11,033 nt of DNA from WLMZ01 sp043747765 (GTDB lineage Bacteria; Actinomycetota; Acidimicrobiia; Acidimicrobiales; Ilumatobacteraceae): positions 1 through 11,033 of the forward strand of contig JAYTOM010000452.1 in NCBI GenBank assembly GCA_043747765.1. Reading direction: 5' to 3'. The notes beneath the pieces are model-generated. The model saw nothing but the letters and a program-made list of their open reading frames with translations. It was not told the origin of the DNA and made no database searches. Below, in pieces: positions 5,516 through 11,033 of this stretch; the first letter of the stretch is position 1, and each line of letters starts with the position of its first letter. The position numbers and the translations under genes were made by a program.

Positions 5516-7269
5516 TCGACTTCGATCCGCAACCGGCTGCCCTTCGGGCGCGGCGTGGTCGCGATCGCGTCACCGAGGGTCTGCCAGTCGGCCGCGCGGA
5601 TCAGCACATCTCCCGAAAGAGCGGCTGCCGACTGGACACCTCCGAGGCGCAGGCCCCTGGCATAGTTCGCAGCACCCACGCCGCTGATGACCGCCAACGC
5701 TGCCGACGGTGGAAACCCAAGAGCGCGCCGGCGACCGAGTTCCTTGGCCATCAGTCGACCGGGATCAGCATGCAGCACCGCGTCCAGTACTTCGTGCTGC
5801 GGCAGGAACGTCTGGACGAGGATCCGGCCACCGCTTGCCCGCCCGCCGACGAGTCGCGCAGCGCGAGCGAGCAGCGTCAGCGCCTGTTCTGTGGCCCGGT
5901 AGCGCGGAGCGAGCAACTCGGCGTCGAAGTCGACGAATGCAACTGTGTCGGCGCGCCGGACCCGGTGCAGCACGGCCTCGGTCCCGACGTACACCCCGGC
6001 TTCGGGCACTGGTTCGGTGTCACTGGACTTCCCCGTGATGGCGACGACCGGTCGCCCTGCTGCGGCCTCCAACTCATCGCGCAGCCGAGTCACACCGACC
6101 TTCAGCGCCGCGAATGCGCTTGCCCCGCACGCCTGGCACACCGGGGGGCGGGCGGTACCACAACGAGCGCACTCGAAATGAGAATCATCGCGCTGGTTGA
6201 CCGCTGCCTCGCAGACCTCGCAGCGTTGAATCGCCTTGCATCGTCGACATGCGAGAATGCGCGCCCTTCCCGTCGAATTGAGTACGCAGACAACTTGGCG
6301 GTTCGGGTCACGCAATTGTCTGATCAACGCGGAAGTGGCCAGGCTGCGTTGCCACGGCTCTTCCCTCGTGCGGTCGACGATCTCGACGATCGGCCAGCCG
6401 GCCCGCTCGTCGTCGACCGAAGGACGGAAGAAATGTGCGTCATCGAACGCGGTGACGGCAGTCGCGCTCGGACACGGCGAAACGAGCAACAGCGGGACAC
6501 CAGCACGGGACGCGCGCTCGATCGCCACGTCTCGGGCGTGCCATGTCGGCTGTCGTTGCTCCTGCAAGGACTCGTCGTGTTCGTCCAGTACGACGATGGA
6601 AGCGAGGCCCGGACACGGCGCCCAGATCGCGGCTCGCGCGCCGATGACCACGTCCACGCCCCCGGCTGCTGCGGCCCAATCGTGCGGCACGAGCGCGACG
6701 GACCGGCCCGCTCGGCGCAGGCGCGTCGCGAGCAGACGCGACCGTGAGGTGCTCGCGACGATCACGAGTGTCGGTCCACGGCGGCACGCAGCGAGCACGA
6801 CCGGGACGTCGTCGGCCGATGGTGGACGCCGCAGCACTCCGCCGCCGATCGCCAGCAGACGCTCGGCGAGCGGATCGGTCGGTCCGGGCACCGGTCCACC
6901 GTGAGCGGCCGCCGGCACTCGATGAACAGCGCCGACGGGTGACGCCGCGATCAGAAAGGCGCGGGTGCGTCCCGCCCAGCGATGGGTGGCCCAAGCGGCG
7001 AGGTCGATGATGGACGGACTCGGACCGACGCCAGTGACCTTGGCGATCGGCAGCAAACGGTCGACCGGCAGATCGGCAGCAGGAGGACCGAGGGCGACGA
7101 TCCAACCGCCGATCCGGCGGCCGTTCAGCGAGACGCGAACCAGCGAACCGATCTGCGCCGTGGCGCGCAGCGAGTCCGGAACGAGATAGTCGAAATGCCG
7201 GTCGAGACCGGTGAGGTCCGGAGCCACGCGCGCAACGAGCGCGGAGGATGCACTGACTGCATCCGTCAC
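5500..7269 (-). CDS. priA: Probable primosomal protein N' (PriA), helicase motifs degenerate
   Basis: Replication-restart protein of 589 residues. The N-terminal DNA 3'-end-binding domain is recognisable (about 12-65: VARVAPDLTGLDRHFDYLVP, then GSLVRVSLNGRRIGGWIV). The central region aligns with the helicase domain, but Walker A is gone: where GxTGSGKT should be the sequence runs through GGGVLRRPPSADDVPVVLAA. Motif II is DEHDES (229-234) instead of DEEHD, and motif III reads SPCPSA instead of GSATPS. The zinc-binding region is intact with eight cysteines (341, 344, 350, 353, 367, 370, 378, 381). Loss of the ATPase with retention of the rest is typical of actinobacterial PriA, so this is a lineage trait, not a pseudogene. 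The GTG start lies 14 bp after the metK stop. An in-frame extension into metK exists but lacks support. Confidence 0.88.
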   Translation of the reverse strand: MTDAVSASSALVARVAPDLTGLDRHFDYLVPDSLRATAQIGSLVRVSLNGRRIGGWIVALGPPAADLPVDRLLPIAKVTGVGPSPSIIDLAAWATHRWAGRTRAFLIAASPVGAVHRVPAAAHGGPVPGPTDPLAERLLAIGGGVLRRPPSADDVPVVLAACRRGPTLVIVASTSRSRLLATRLRRAGRSVALVPHDWAAAAGGVDVVIGARAAIWAPCPGLASIVVLDEHDESLQEQRQPTWHARDVAIERASRAGVPLLLVSPCPSATAVTAFDDAHFFRPSVDDERAGWPIVEIVDRTREEPWQRSLATSALIRQLRDPNRQVVCVLNSTGRARILACRRCKAIQRCEVCEAAVNQRDDSHFECARCGTARPPVCQACGASAFAALKVGVTRLRDELEAAAGRPVVAITGKSSDTEPVPEAGVYVGTEAVLHRVRRADTVAFVDFDAELLAPRYRATEQALTLLARAARLVGGRASGGRILVQTFLPQHEVLDAVLHADPGRLMAKELGRRRALGFPPSAALAVISGVGAANYARGLRLGGVQSAAALSGDVLIRAADWQTLGDAIATTPRPKGSRLRIEVDPPRL

Positions 7270-7283
7270 TGGTTCGGAAGCGC

Positions 7284-8477
7284 TCAGGCGCCGATCGCGG
7301 CCTTGAAGTCGGCCAGTCGGGTGACCTGCTCCCATGTGAACTCCGGCAGATTACGACCGAAGTGTCCGTACGCGGCGGTCTTGCGGAAGATCGGGCGCTT
7401 CAGATCGAGGTCACGAACGATCGCTCCTGGGCGGAGGTCGAAGACCTCGCGGACAGCGTGCTCGAGCAGCAGCGGATCGACGGTTTCGGTGCCGAATGTC
7501 TCGACGAGGATACTCATCGGATGCGCCATGCCGATCGCATAGGCCACTTGGACTTCGCAGCGCGTTGCTGCACCGGAAGCGACGACGTGCTTGGCCACCC
7601 AGCGGGCCGCGTAGGCCGCCGAACGGTCGACCTTGCTCGGGTCCTTGCCGCTGAATGCGCCGCCACCATGGCGACCCATGCCGCCGTAGGTGTCGACGAT
7701 GATCTTGCGGCCGGTGAGACCTGTGTCGCCGTGGGGGCCGCCGACGACGAACTGGCCGGTCGGGTTGACGTAGACGTTGTAGTCGTTGTCGGCAAACGCA
7801 GCCGGAACGACGGGCCGGATGACCTGCTCGATCAGGTCGGGACGAATGACCGTGTCACGGTCGATCCCATCCTGGTGCTGCGAGCTGATCAGAACTGCCT
7901 TGAGCGCAACCGGCCTGCCGTGCTCGTAGTCGAAGGTGACCTGGGTCTTACCGTCCGGGCGCAGGTATGGAACGGCCCCTGACTTGCGCACCTCGGACAG
8001 GCGCTCGGCCAGGCGGTGAGCCAGCCAGATCGGCAAGGGCATCAGGTCAGGGGTGTCGTCGCAGGCATACCCGAACATCATTCCCTGATCGCCGGCGCCC
8101 TGCGCGTTGATCGTGTCTTCGCCGGCCTTACCGCCGCGCAGTTCCTCGCTCTTGTCCACGCCCTGGGCGATGTCGGGGGATTGCTCGTCGATGCTGACGA
8201 TGACGCCGCACGTGTTGCCGTCGAATCCGTAGAGAGCATTGTCGTATCCGATCTCTTTGATCACCTCGCGTGCGATCTTGGGAATATCGACATACGCATC
8301 CGTCGTGATTTCACCGGCGACGACACACAGGCCCGTGGTCAACAGCGTCTCGCAGGCAACACGCCCGTGCGGATCCTCGGTGAGAATGGCATCGAGCACG
8401 GCGTCGCTGACCTGGTCGGCCATCTTGTCGGGGTGACCCTCGGTCACGCTCTCGCTGGTAAAGGTCCACTTGCTCAC
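7284..8477 (-). CDS. metK: S-adenosylmethionine synthetase
   Basis: Makes S-adenosylmethionine from methionine and ATP, 397 residues, a normal length. Clear signatures: GHPDKMADQVSDAVLDAIL (14-32), the ATP and Mg-binding start; GAGDQGMMFGYA (127-138), family signature 1; and GGGAFSGKDPSKVDRSAAY (271-289), signature 2 with the phosphate-binding loop. The GTG start at 8477 is preceded by GGAG with a six-base spacing, a good Shine-Dalgarno match that fixes it. It follows coaBC by 58 bp and precedes priA by 14 bp. It supplies the methyl donor used by the two rRNA-type methyltransferases in this window. The leader is too short for a SAM riboswitch and none is seen. Confidence 0.97.
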   Translation of the reverse strand: MSKWTFTSESVTEGHPDKMADQVSDAVLDAILTEDPHGRVACETLLTTGLCVVAGEITTDAYVDIPKIAREVIKEIGYDNALYGFDGNTCGVIVSIDEQSPDIAQGVDKSEELRGGKAGEDTINAQGAGDQGMMFGYACDDTPDLMPLPIWLAHRLAERLSEVRKSGAVPYLRPDGKTQVTFDYEHGRPVALKAVLISSQHQDGIDRDTVIRPDLIEQVIRPVVPAAFADNDYNVYVNPTGQFVVGGPHGDTGLTGRKIIVDTYGGMGRHGGGAFSGKDPSKVDRSAAYAARWVAKHVVASGAATRCEVQVAYAIGMAHPMSILVETFGTETVDPLLLEHAVREVFDLRPGAIVRDLDLKRPIFRKTAAYGHFGRNLPEFTWEQVTRLADFKAAIGA

Positions 8478-8504
8478 TGGATGCTCCGTTGTTGGTGTGA
8501 CGGA

Positions 8505-8518
8505 CGCCGTTCACGGCG
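8505..8518. repeat. Small hairpin in the metK leader
   Basis: CGCCG-TTCA-CGGCG is a perfect 5-bp stem with a four-base loop (extendable to 6 bp), about 28 bases before the metK start and 17 after the coaBC stop. No T-run follows in either direction, so it is more likely a processing or spacer structure than a terminator. Confidence 0.3.
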
Positions 8519-8535
8519 AACGCTGATGGGACGGT

Positions 8536-9732
8536 TCAGGTACGACCCGAACGGATCTCGACGACGCAGTCGAGAACAGAACGAGCAATCGATTGCTTGT
8601 CGGTGAGACCGATGGTGACCATCGGGGCATCGGGCCGGAGCAAGCATACGGCGTTGGTATCGTGTTGAAAGCCGACCCCGACGGCGCTGACATCGTTGGC
8701 GACCATCAGATCGAGGTTCTTTCGACGCATCTTCGCATCCGCATTGGCGATCAGATCATCGGTCTCGGCGGCGAAGCCCACCAGGATCTGACCGGGCGGC
8801 TTGGCGCGCCCGAGTGCAAAGAGAATGTCCGGCGTGGCTTCGAGCACGATGTCGGGAACGCCCGTGTCCTTCTTGATCTTGTTCGACACTGTCGTGACTG
8901 GACGGAAGTCGGCGACCGCAGCGGCCATGACCACGACGTCGGCTGCCAGCGCCGCCGTTTCTACGGCCGCCTGCAACTCGGCGGCTGTTTCGACGCGGAT
9001 CAGCGTCACATCGGCCGGAGTCGGCAAGCTCGCCGTGGAGATCAGCGTCACGGCGGCGCCTCTGGCACACGCATCGGCGGCGATTGCGTATCCCTGTTTG
9101 CCGCTGCTGCGATTGGCGATGACGCGCACGGCATCAATTGGTTCTCGGGTACCACCCGCCGTGACGACGACTGCGAGGCCGGCCAGATCCCGCGGTCCGA
9201 GAGCTCGTTCCACGGCAGCCATGATCCGGTCGGGATTGGCCAGGCGACCCTTGCCGCTGTCTCCTCCAGCGAGATGACCTTCGTCGGGCTCGACGATGAC
9301 GACGCCACGCTCGCCGAGCCGCCGGATGTTGTCGCGGACGGCTGGGTGCTCCCACATCTCGGTGTGCATGGCAGGACAGATCACGACCGGGGCCCTGGTC
9401 GCGAGCAGTGTGTTGGTGAGCAGGTCGGTACTCAGTCCGGCTGCGTATGCGCCGATCAACCTTGCTGTTGCTGGAACAACGAGGATCAGATCAGCACCCT
9501 GCCCGAGTTGCGTGTGCGGTATCGGCGATGCTTCATCCCACAGGCTGGTCTGCACTGGCTCGCTGCACAACGCGGACAGTGTGGTGCGGCCGATGAAGTG
9601 CTCGGCACTCTCGGTCATCACCGGGATCACGTGGGCACCGGCGTCGACGAGGCGGCGACAGACTTCGACCGCCTTGTACGCGGCGATCCCGCCGGTCACA
9701 CCGACGACGACAACTCGATTTCGCAACCTCAT
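8536..9732 (-). CDS. coaBC: Bifunctional phosphopantothenoylcysteine decarboxylase/synthetase
   Basis: Two consecutive steps of coenzyme A biosynthesis in one 398-residue protein (also called Dfp). The N-terminal CoaC half (about 1-180) is a flavoprotein decarboxylase with VVGVTGGIAAYK (9-20), catalytic His73 in IPHTQLGQGAD (71-81), and the substrate-recognition clamp PAMHTEMW (120-127), the His variant of PAMNxxMW. The C-terminal CoaB half (about 185-398) forms phosphopantothenoylcysteine using a nucleotide triphosphate. It has TAGGTREPIDAVRVIANRSS (191-210), AAAVADF (270-276), the catalytic KIKK (285-288), and VANDVS (344-349). It starts with ATG at 9732, 36 bp after rpoZ; no strong Shine-Dalgarno sequence is seen. 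Position between rpoZ and metK is the standard actinobacterial arrangement. Confidence 0.96.
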   Translation of the reverse strand: MRLRNRVVVVGVTGGIAAYKAVEVCRRLVDAGAHVIPVMTESAEHFIGRTTLSALCSEPVQTSLWDEASPIPHTQLGQGADLILVVPATARLIGAYAAGLSTDLLTNTLLATRAPVVICPAMHTEMWEHPAVRDNIRRLGERGVVIVEPDEGHLAGGDSGKGRLANPDRIMAAVERALGPRDLAGLAVVVTAGGTREPIDAVRVIANRSSGKQGYAIAADACARGAAVTLISTASLPTPADVTLIRVETAAELQAAVETAALAADVVVMAAAVADFRPVTTVSNKIKKDTGVPDIVLEATPDILFALGRAKPPGQILVGFAAETDDLIANADAKMRRKNLDLMVANDVSAVGVGFQHDTNAVCLLRPDAPMVTIGLTDKQSIARSVLDCVVEIRSGRT

Positions 9733-9768
9733 GTCACGCGACAGTGGTGACGAGCGGCGTCGATCGGA

Positions 9769-10062
9769 TCAGCCTGCGACTGGCTCGTCGGTCTCGGCGG
9801 CGGCATCGACCGGAACTTCGATCGCGATCGGCATGATCTTGTCAGCGGCGATCTCTTCGAAGCCGATGCTCAATGGCTTGCGGGCCACGGAGGACACCTG
9901 CGGAGGAACCATGCCGCCGAGGCTGTCGCCGAGTTGGTTGAAGTAGGAGTTGATCTGCCGGGCGCGACGGGCGGCGAGTGTGACCAGACTGAACTTCGAG
10001 TCGACGCGACCGAGAAGCTCCTCGATCGGCGGATTCATCATCGTGTCATTGGTACGCGCCAT
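9769..10062 (-). CDS. rpoZ: DNA-directed RNA polymerase omega subunit
   Basis: Small subunit that helps assemble and stabilise RNA polymerase by holding the beta-prime subunit, 97 residues. The omega core is clear: PPIEELLGRVDSKFSLVTLA (11-30), ARRARQINSYFNQLG directly after, then KPLSIGFEEIAADKI near the C-terminus. A short acidic tail (AAAETDEPVAG) follows. The ATG at 10062 is chosen because AGGAG lies eight bases upstream (10071-10075 on the other strand); an earlier in-frame ATG at 10134 falls inside a hairpin-rich leader and is unlikely. gmk lies upstream and coaBC downstream, as in other actinobacteria. Confidence 0.95.
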   Translation of the reverse strand: MARTNDTMMNPPIEELLGRVDSKFSLVTLAARRARQINSYFNQLGDSLGGMVPPQVSSVARKPLSIGFEEIAADKIMPIAIEVPVDAAAETDEPVAG

Positions 10063-10097
10063 GGCTGCATCTCCTGTGATGGGATTGCGGAAGGGTT

Positions 10098-10117
10098 GCC
10101 GGCCGATCGCGGCCGGC
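10098..10117. repeat. Perfect 8-bp hairpin in the rpoZ leader
   Basis: GCCGGCCG pairs with CGGCCGGC across the tetraloop ATCG, a perfect stem 36 bases upstream of the rpoZ ATG. Further pairing is possible between TTGCCGGCC (10096-10104) and GGCCGGGCAA (10125-10134) with one bulge, so two competing folds exist. No T-run follows in the direction of transcription. It lies between the candidate promoter and the ribosome binding site. Confidence 0.5.
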
Positions 10118-10133
10118 CATTCGGGGCCGGGCA

Positions 10134-10139
10134 ATCCTA
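10134..10139 (-). promoter_or_regulatory. Candidate -10 element for rpoZ
   Basis: TAGGAT on the minus strand fits TANNNT and would start an mRNA about 65 bases before the rpoZ ATG, so that the leader would contain the hairpin at 10098-10117. The expected -35 position reads GGATGA, not a good match. A separate rpoZ promoter is plausible because the gap to gmk is 209 bp. Prediction only. Confidence 0.35.
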
Positions 10140-10214
10140 GCGCAAGCTGGCCCCGATCATCCGGATCACCGGTGCGCGGCCCTCTGAGGATCTGCCGAGC
10201 GGGTTCTCACGTGT

Positions 10215-10243
10215 AAAAGGCGCGCTCAGGGGGACGAAAGCGC
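10215..10243 (-). terminator. Weak candidate terminator after gmk
   Basis: On the minus strand, GCGCT (10243-10239) can pair with AGCGC (10226-10222) around a 12-base loop, followed by GCC and four Ts (10218-10215). It lies 29 bp after the gmk stop. The stem is short and the T-run is brief, so at most partial termination is expected. The 209-bp region 10063-10271 otherwise holds only the rpoZ promoter candidate, hairpin and ribosome binding site. Confidence 0.25.
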
Positions 10244-10271
10244 TCGGAGAACTGGATTTCGGAAGTGGACA

Positions 10272-10847
10272 TCAGTGGTGCTCGGAGTCGCGGCACGTGT
10301 CGATGATGGCCAGCATCTCGTCGATGGTGCGCTCGAGATCATCGTTGACCACGACGTAGTCGGCGAGGCGCATGCCGACTGGCTCTTCGTCTTCGGCCTT
10401 CTGCAGGCGTTCGGCCACTTTGTGGTCGGCGTCGCCGCGTTCGCGCAATCGACGCTCCTGCTCGGACCGTGACGGCGGCAGCACGAAGATCAGGATCGCG
10501 CCCGGTTGGACTGCCTTGACCTGTTGCGCTCCGTCCACCTCGATCTCGAGCACGACATCTCGTTCTGCCCTCGCCTGTGGATTCGGCGTACCGTAGTAGT
10601 TGCCGAGAAACTCTGTCCATTCCAGAAAACCGCCAGCCGCAATGCGCTTCTCGAACGCATCTCGGCTGGTGAACACATATGAATCGTCATCCTCGCCCGG
10701 TCGTTGGCCGCGCGTCGTCCAACTACGGCTCAGCCACAGACCAGGGTCACGCTCGACAAGCGCCTGGACGATGGTCCCCTTGCCGACGCCACCCGGACCG
10801 GAGACGACGATGATCAAAGGGTGACGAGGGGGCGGCTCGCCCTGCAT
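10272..10847 (-). CDS. gmk: Guanylate kinase
   Basis: Phosphorylates GMP to GDP with ATP; essential for GTP supply. The protein has 191 residues. Landmarks: P-loop SGPGGVGKGT (16-25), GMP-binding SRSWTTRGQRPGE (40-52) and YVFTSRDAFEKRI (57-69), FLEWTEFLGNYYGTP (74-88), and LEIEVDGAQQVK (100-111), corresponding to the usual LEIDVQGARQVK with a small rearrangement around the conserved Asp. PPSRSEQERRLRERG (125-139) is the lid region. The ATG at 10847 is chosen because the P-loop then sits at the usual distance; the frame stays open back into mihF, but those codons overlap the mihF 3' end. It starts 19 bp after the mihF stop. No Shine-Dalgarno sequence is evident. Confidence 0.95.
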   Translation of the reverse strand: MQGEPPPRHPLIIVVSGPGGVGKGTIVQALVERDPGLWLSRSWTTRGQRPGEDDDSYVFTSRDAFEKRIAAGGFLEWTEFLGNYYGTPNPQARAERDVVLEIEVDGAQQVKAVQPGAILIFVLPPSRSEQERRLRERGDADHKVAERLQKAEDEEPVGMRLADYVVVNDDLERTIDEMLAIIDTCRDSEHH

Positions 10848-10866
10848 TACGAGAGCGGCCGACGGA

Positions 10867-11033
10867 TCACTTGCCGAGTTGCTCGAGGAGCGACTTCTTC
10901 TGCTGAGCACCGAGGCCCTGGACGCGACGGTTGTCGGCGATGCCGATCTCCTCCATCACCTTGCGGGCCTTGACCTTGCCGACACCGGGCAACGATTCGA
11001 GCAGCGAGACGACCTTCAACTTGCCGACGGTTG
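10867..11033 (-). CDS. mihF: Integration host factor, actinobacterial type (mIHF), 3' end
   Basis: The last 54 codons of a gene whose 5' part lies beyond the right edge of the window. The visible protein runs from TVGKLKVVSLLESLPGVGKV through KARKVMEEIGIADNRRVQGL to GAQQKKSLLEQLGK. This is the helix-two-turn-helix DNA-binding region of actinobacterial mIHF, including the SLLESLPGVGKVKA helix-turn element and the NRRVQGLG turn. mIHF is a nucleoid-associated protein that bends DNA and is essential in mycobacteria; it is unrelated in sequence to E. coli IHF. Its place directly before gmk is the standard actinobacterial arrangement. Confidence 0.93.
   Translation of the reverse strand, partial: TVGKLKVVSLLESLPGVGKVKARKVMEEIGIADNRRVQGLGAQQKKSLLEQLGK

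Noticed and set aside
5770..6747. Long plus-strand open frame (325 codons) opposite priA
   Set aside because: Antisense shadow of priA; its clustered cysteines do not form a known motif and the priA zinc region explains the conservation.
5500..7269. priA as a pseudogene because its helicase motifs are missing
   Set aside because: The frame is intact over 589 codons, the zinc cysteines are all kept, and loss of the ATPase motifs is a known trait of actinobacterial PriA.
8478..8535. Possible SAM riboswitch before metK
   Set aside because: The gap is 58 bp with one small hairpin. Known SAM riboswitch classes of this type need a larger multi-helix aptamer, and a Shine-Dalgarno sequence takes part of the space.
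8593..9750. Very long plus-strand open frame (385 codons) opposite coaBC
   Set aside because: It mirrors coaBC almost end to end, shows no domain, and coaBC is certain. GC-rich third positions commonly open this antisense frame.

Overview
The window is a high-GC, gene-dense stretch of bacterial chromosome that reads as an actinobacterium, plausibly of the class Acidimicrobiia (an Ilumatobacter-like organism; inferred from gene content and order, not from a search). Signs are the order mihF-gmk-rpoZ-coaBC-metK-priA followed by def-fmt-rsmB, an actinobacterial H2TH integration host factor (mIHF), a PriA that has lost its helicase motifs, GTG starts on about half the genes, and probable leaderless transcripts. 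No mobile element, CRISPR array, rRNA or tRNA is visible. Almost everything is core housekeeping.

Layout from the right edge, reading the minus strand: the 3' end of mihF (10867-11033), gmk, rpoZ, coaBC, metK and priA (down to 5500) form one co-directional block for nucleoid architecture, GMP kinase, the RNA polymerase omega subunit, coenzyme A synthesis, S-adenosylmethionine synthesis and replication restart. Two plus-strand genes follow, in coordinate order: a stand-alone RsmC-like methyltransferase (4466-5089) and a limonene-epoxide-hydrolase-fold protein with a full catalytic residue set (5115-5483). They sit inverted between priA and def, so they look like an insertion into an otherwise conserved gene order.

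Left of that, the minus strand resumes with def-fmt-rsmB-mogA (4403 down to 1224). The four reading frames overlap by 1 to 4 bases and are probably translationally coupled: peptide deformylase and Met-tRNA formyltransferase handle the formyl-methionine cycle, RsmB methylates 16S rRNA, and a MogA/MoaB-family protein is attached to the end. After 64 bp comes hisG (long, self-regulated form) and then a small divergent cold-shock-domain protein. Bases 1-51 contain nothing I can identify.

There is no clear new multi-gene system here. The points most worth following up are: an RsmB that lacks the segment between its NusB-like domain and its methyltransferase core; -10-like hexamers placed 6-7 bases before the start codons of hisG, def and the epoxide-hydrolase-like gene (leaderless mRNAs); perfect hairpins before rpoZ and hisG; a catalytically complete epoxide-hydrolase-like protein in a housekeeping locus; and a cold-shock-like protein with altered RNA-binding motifs.
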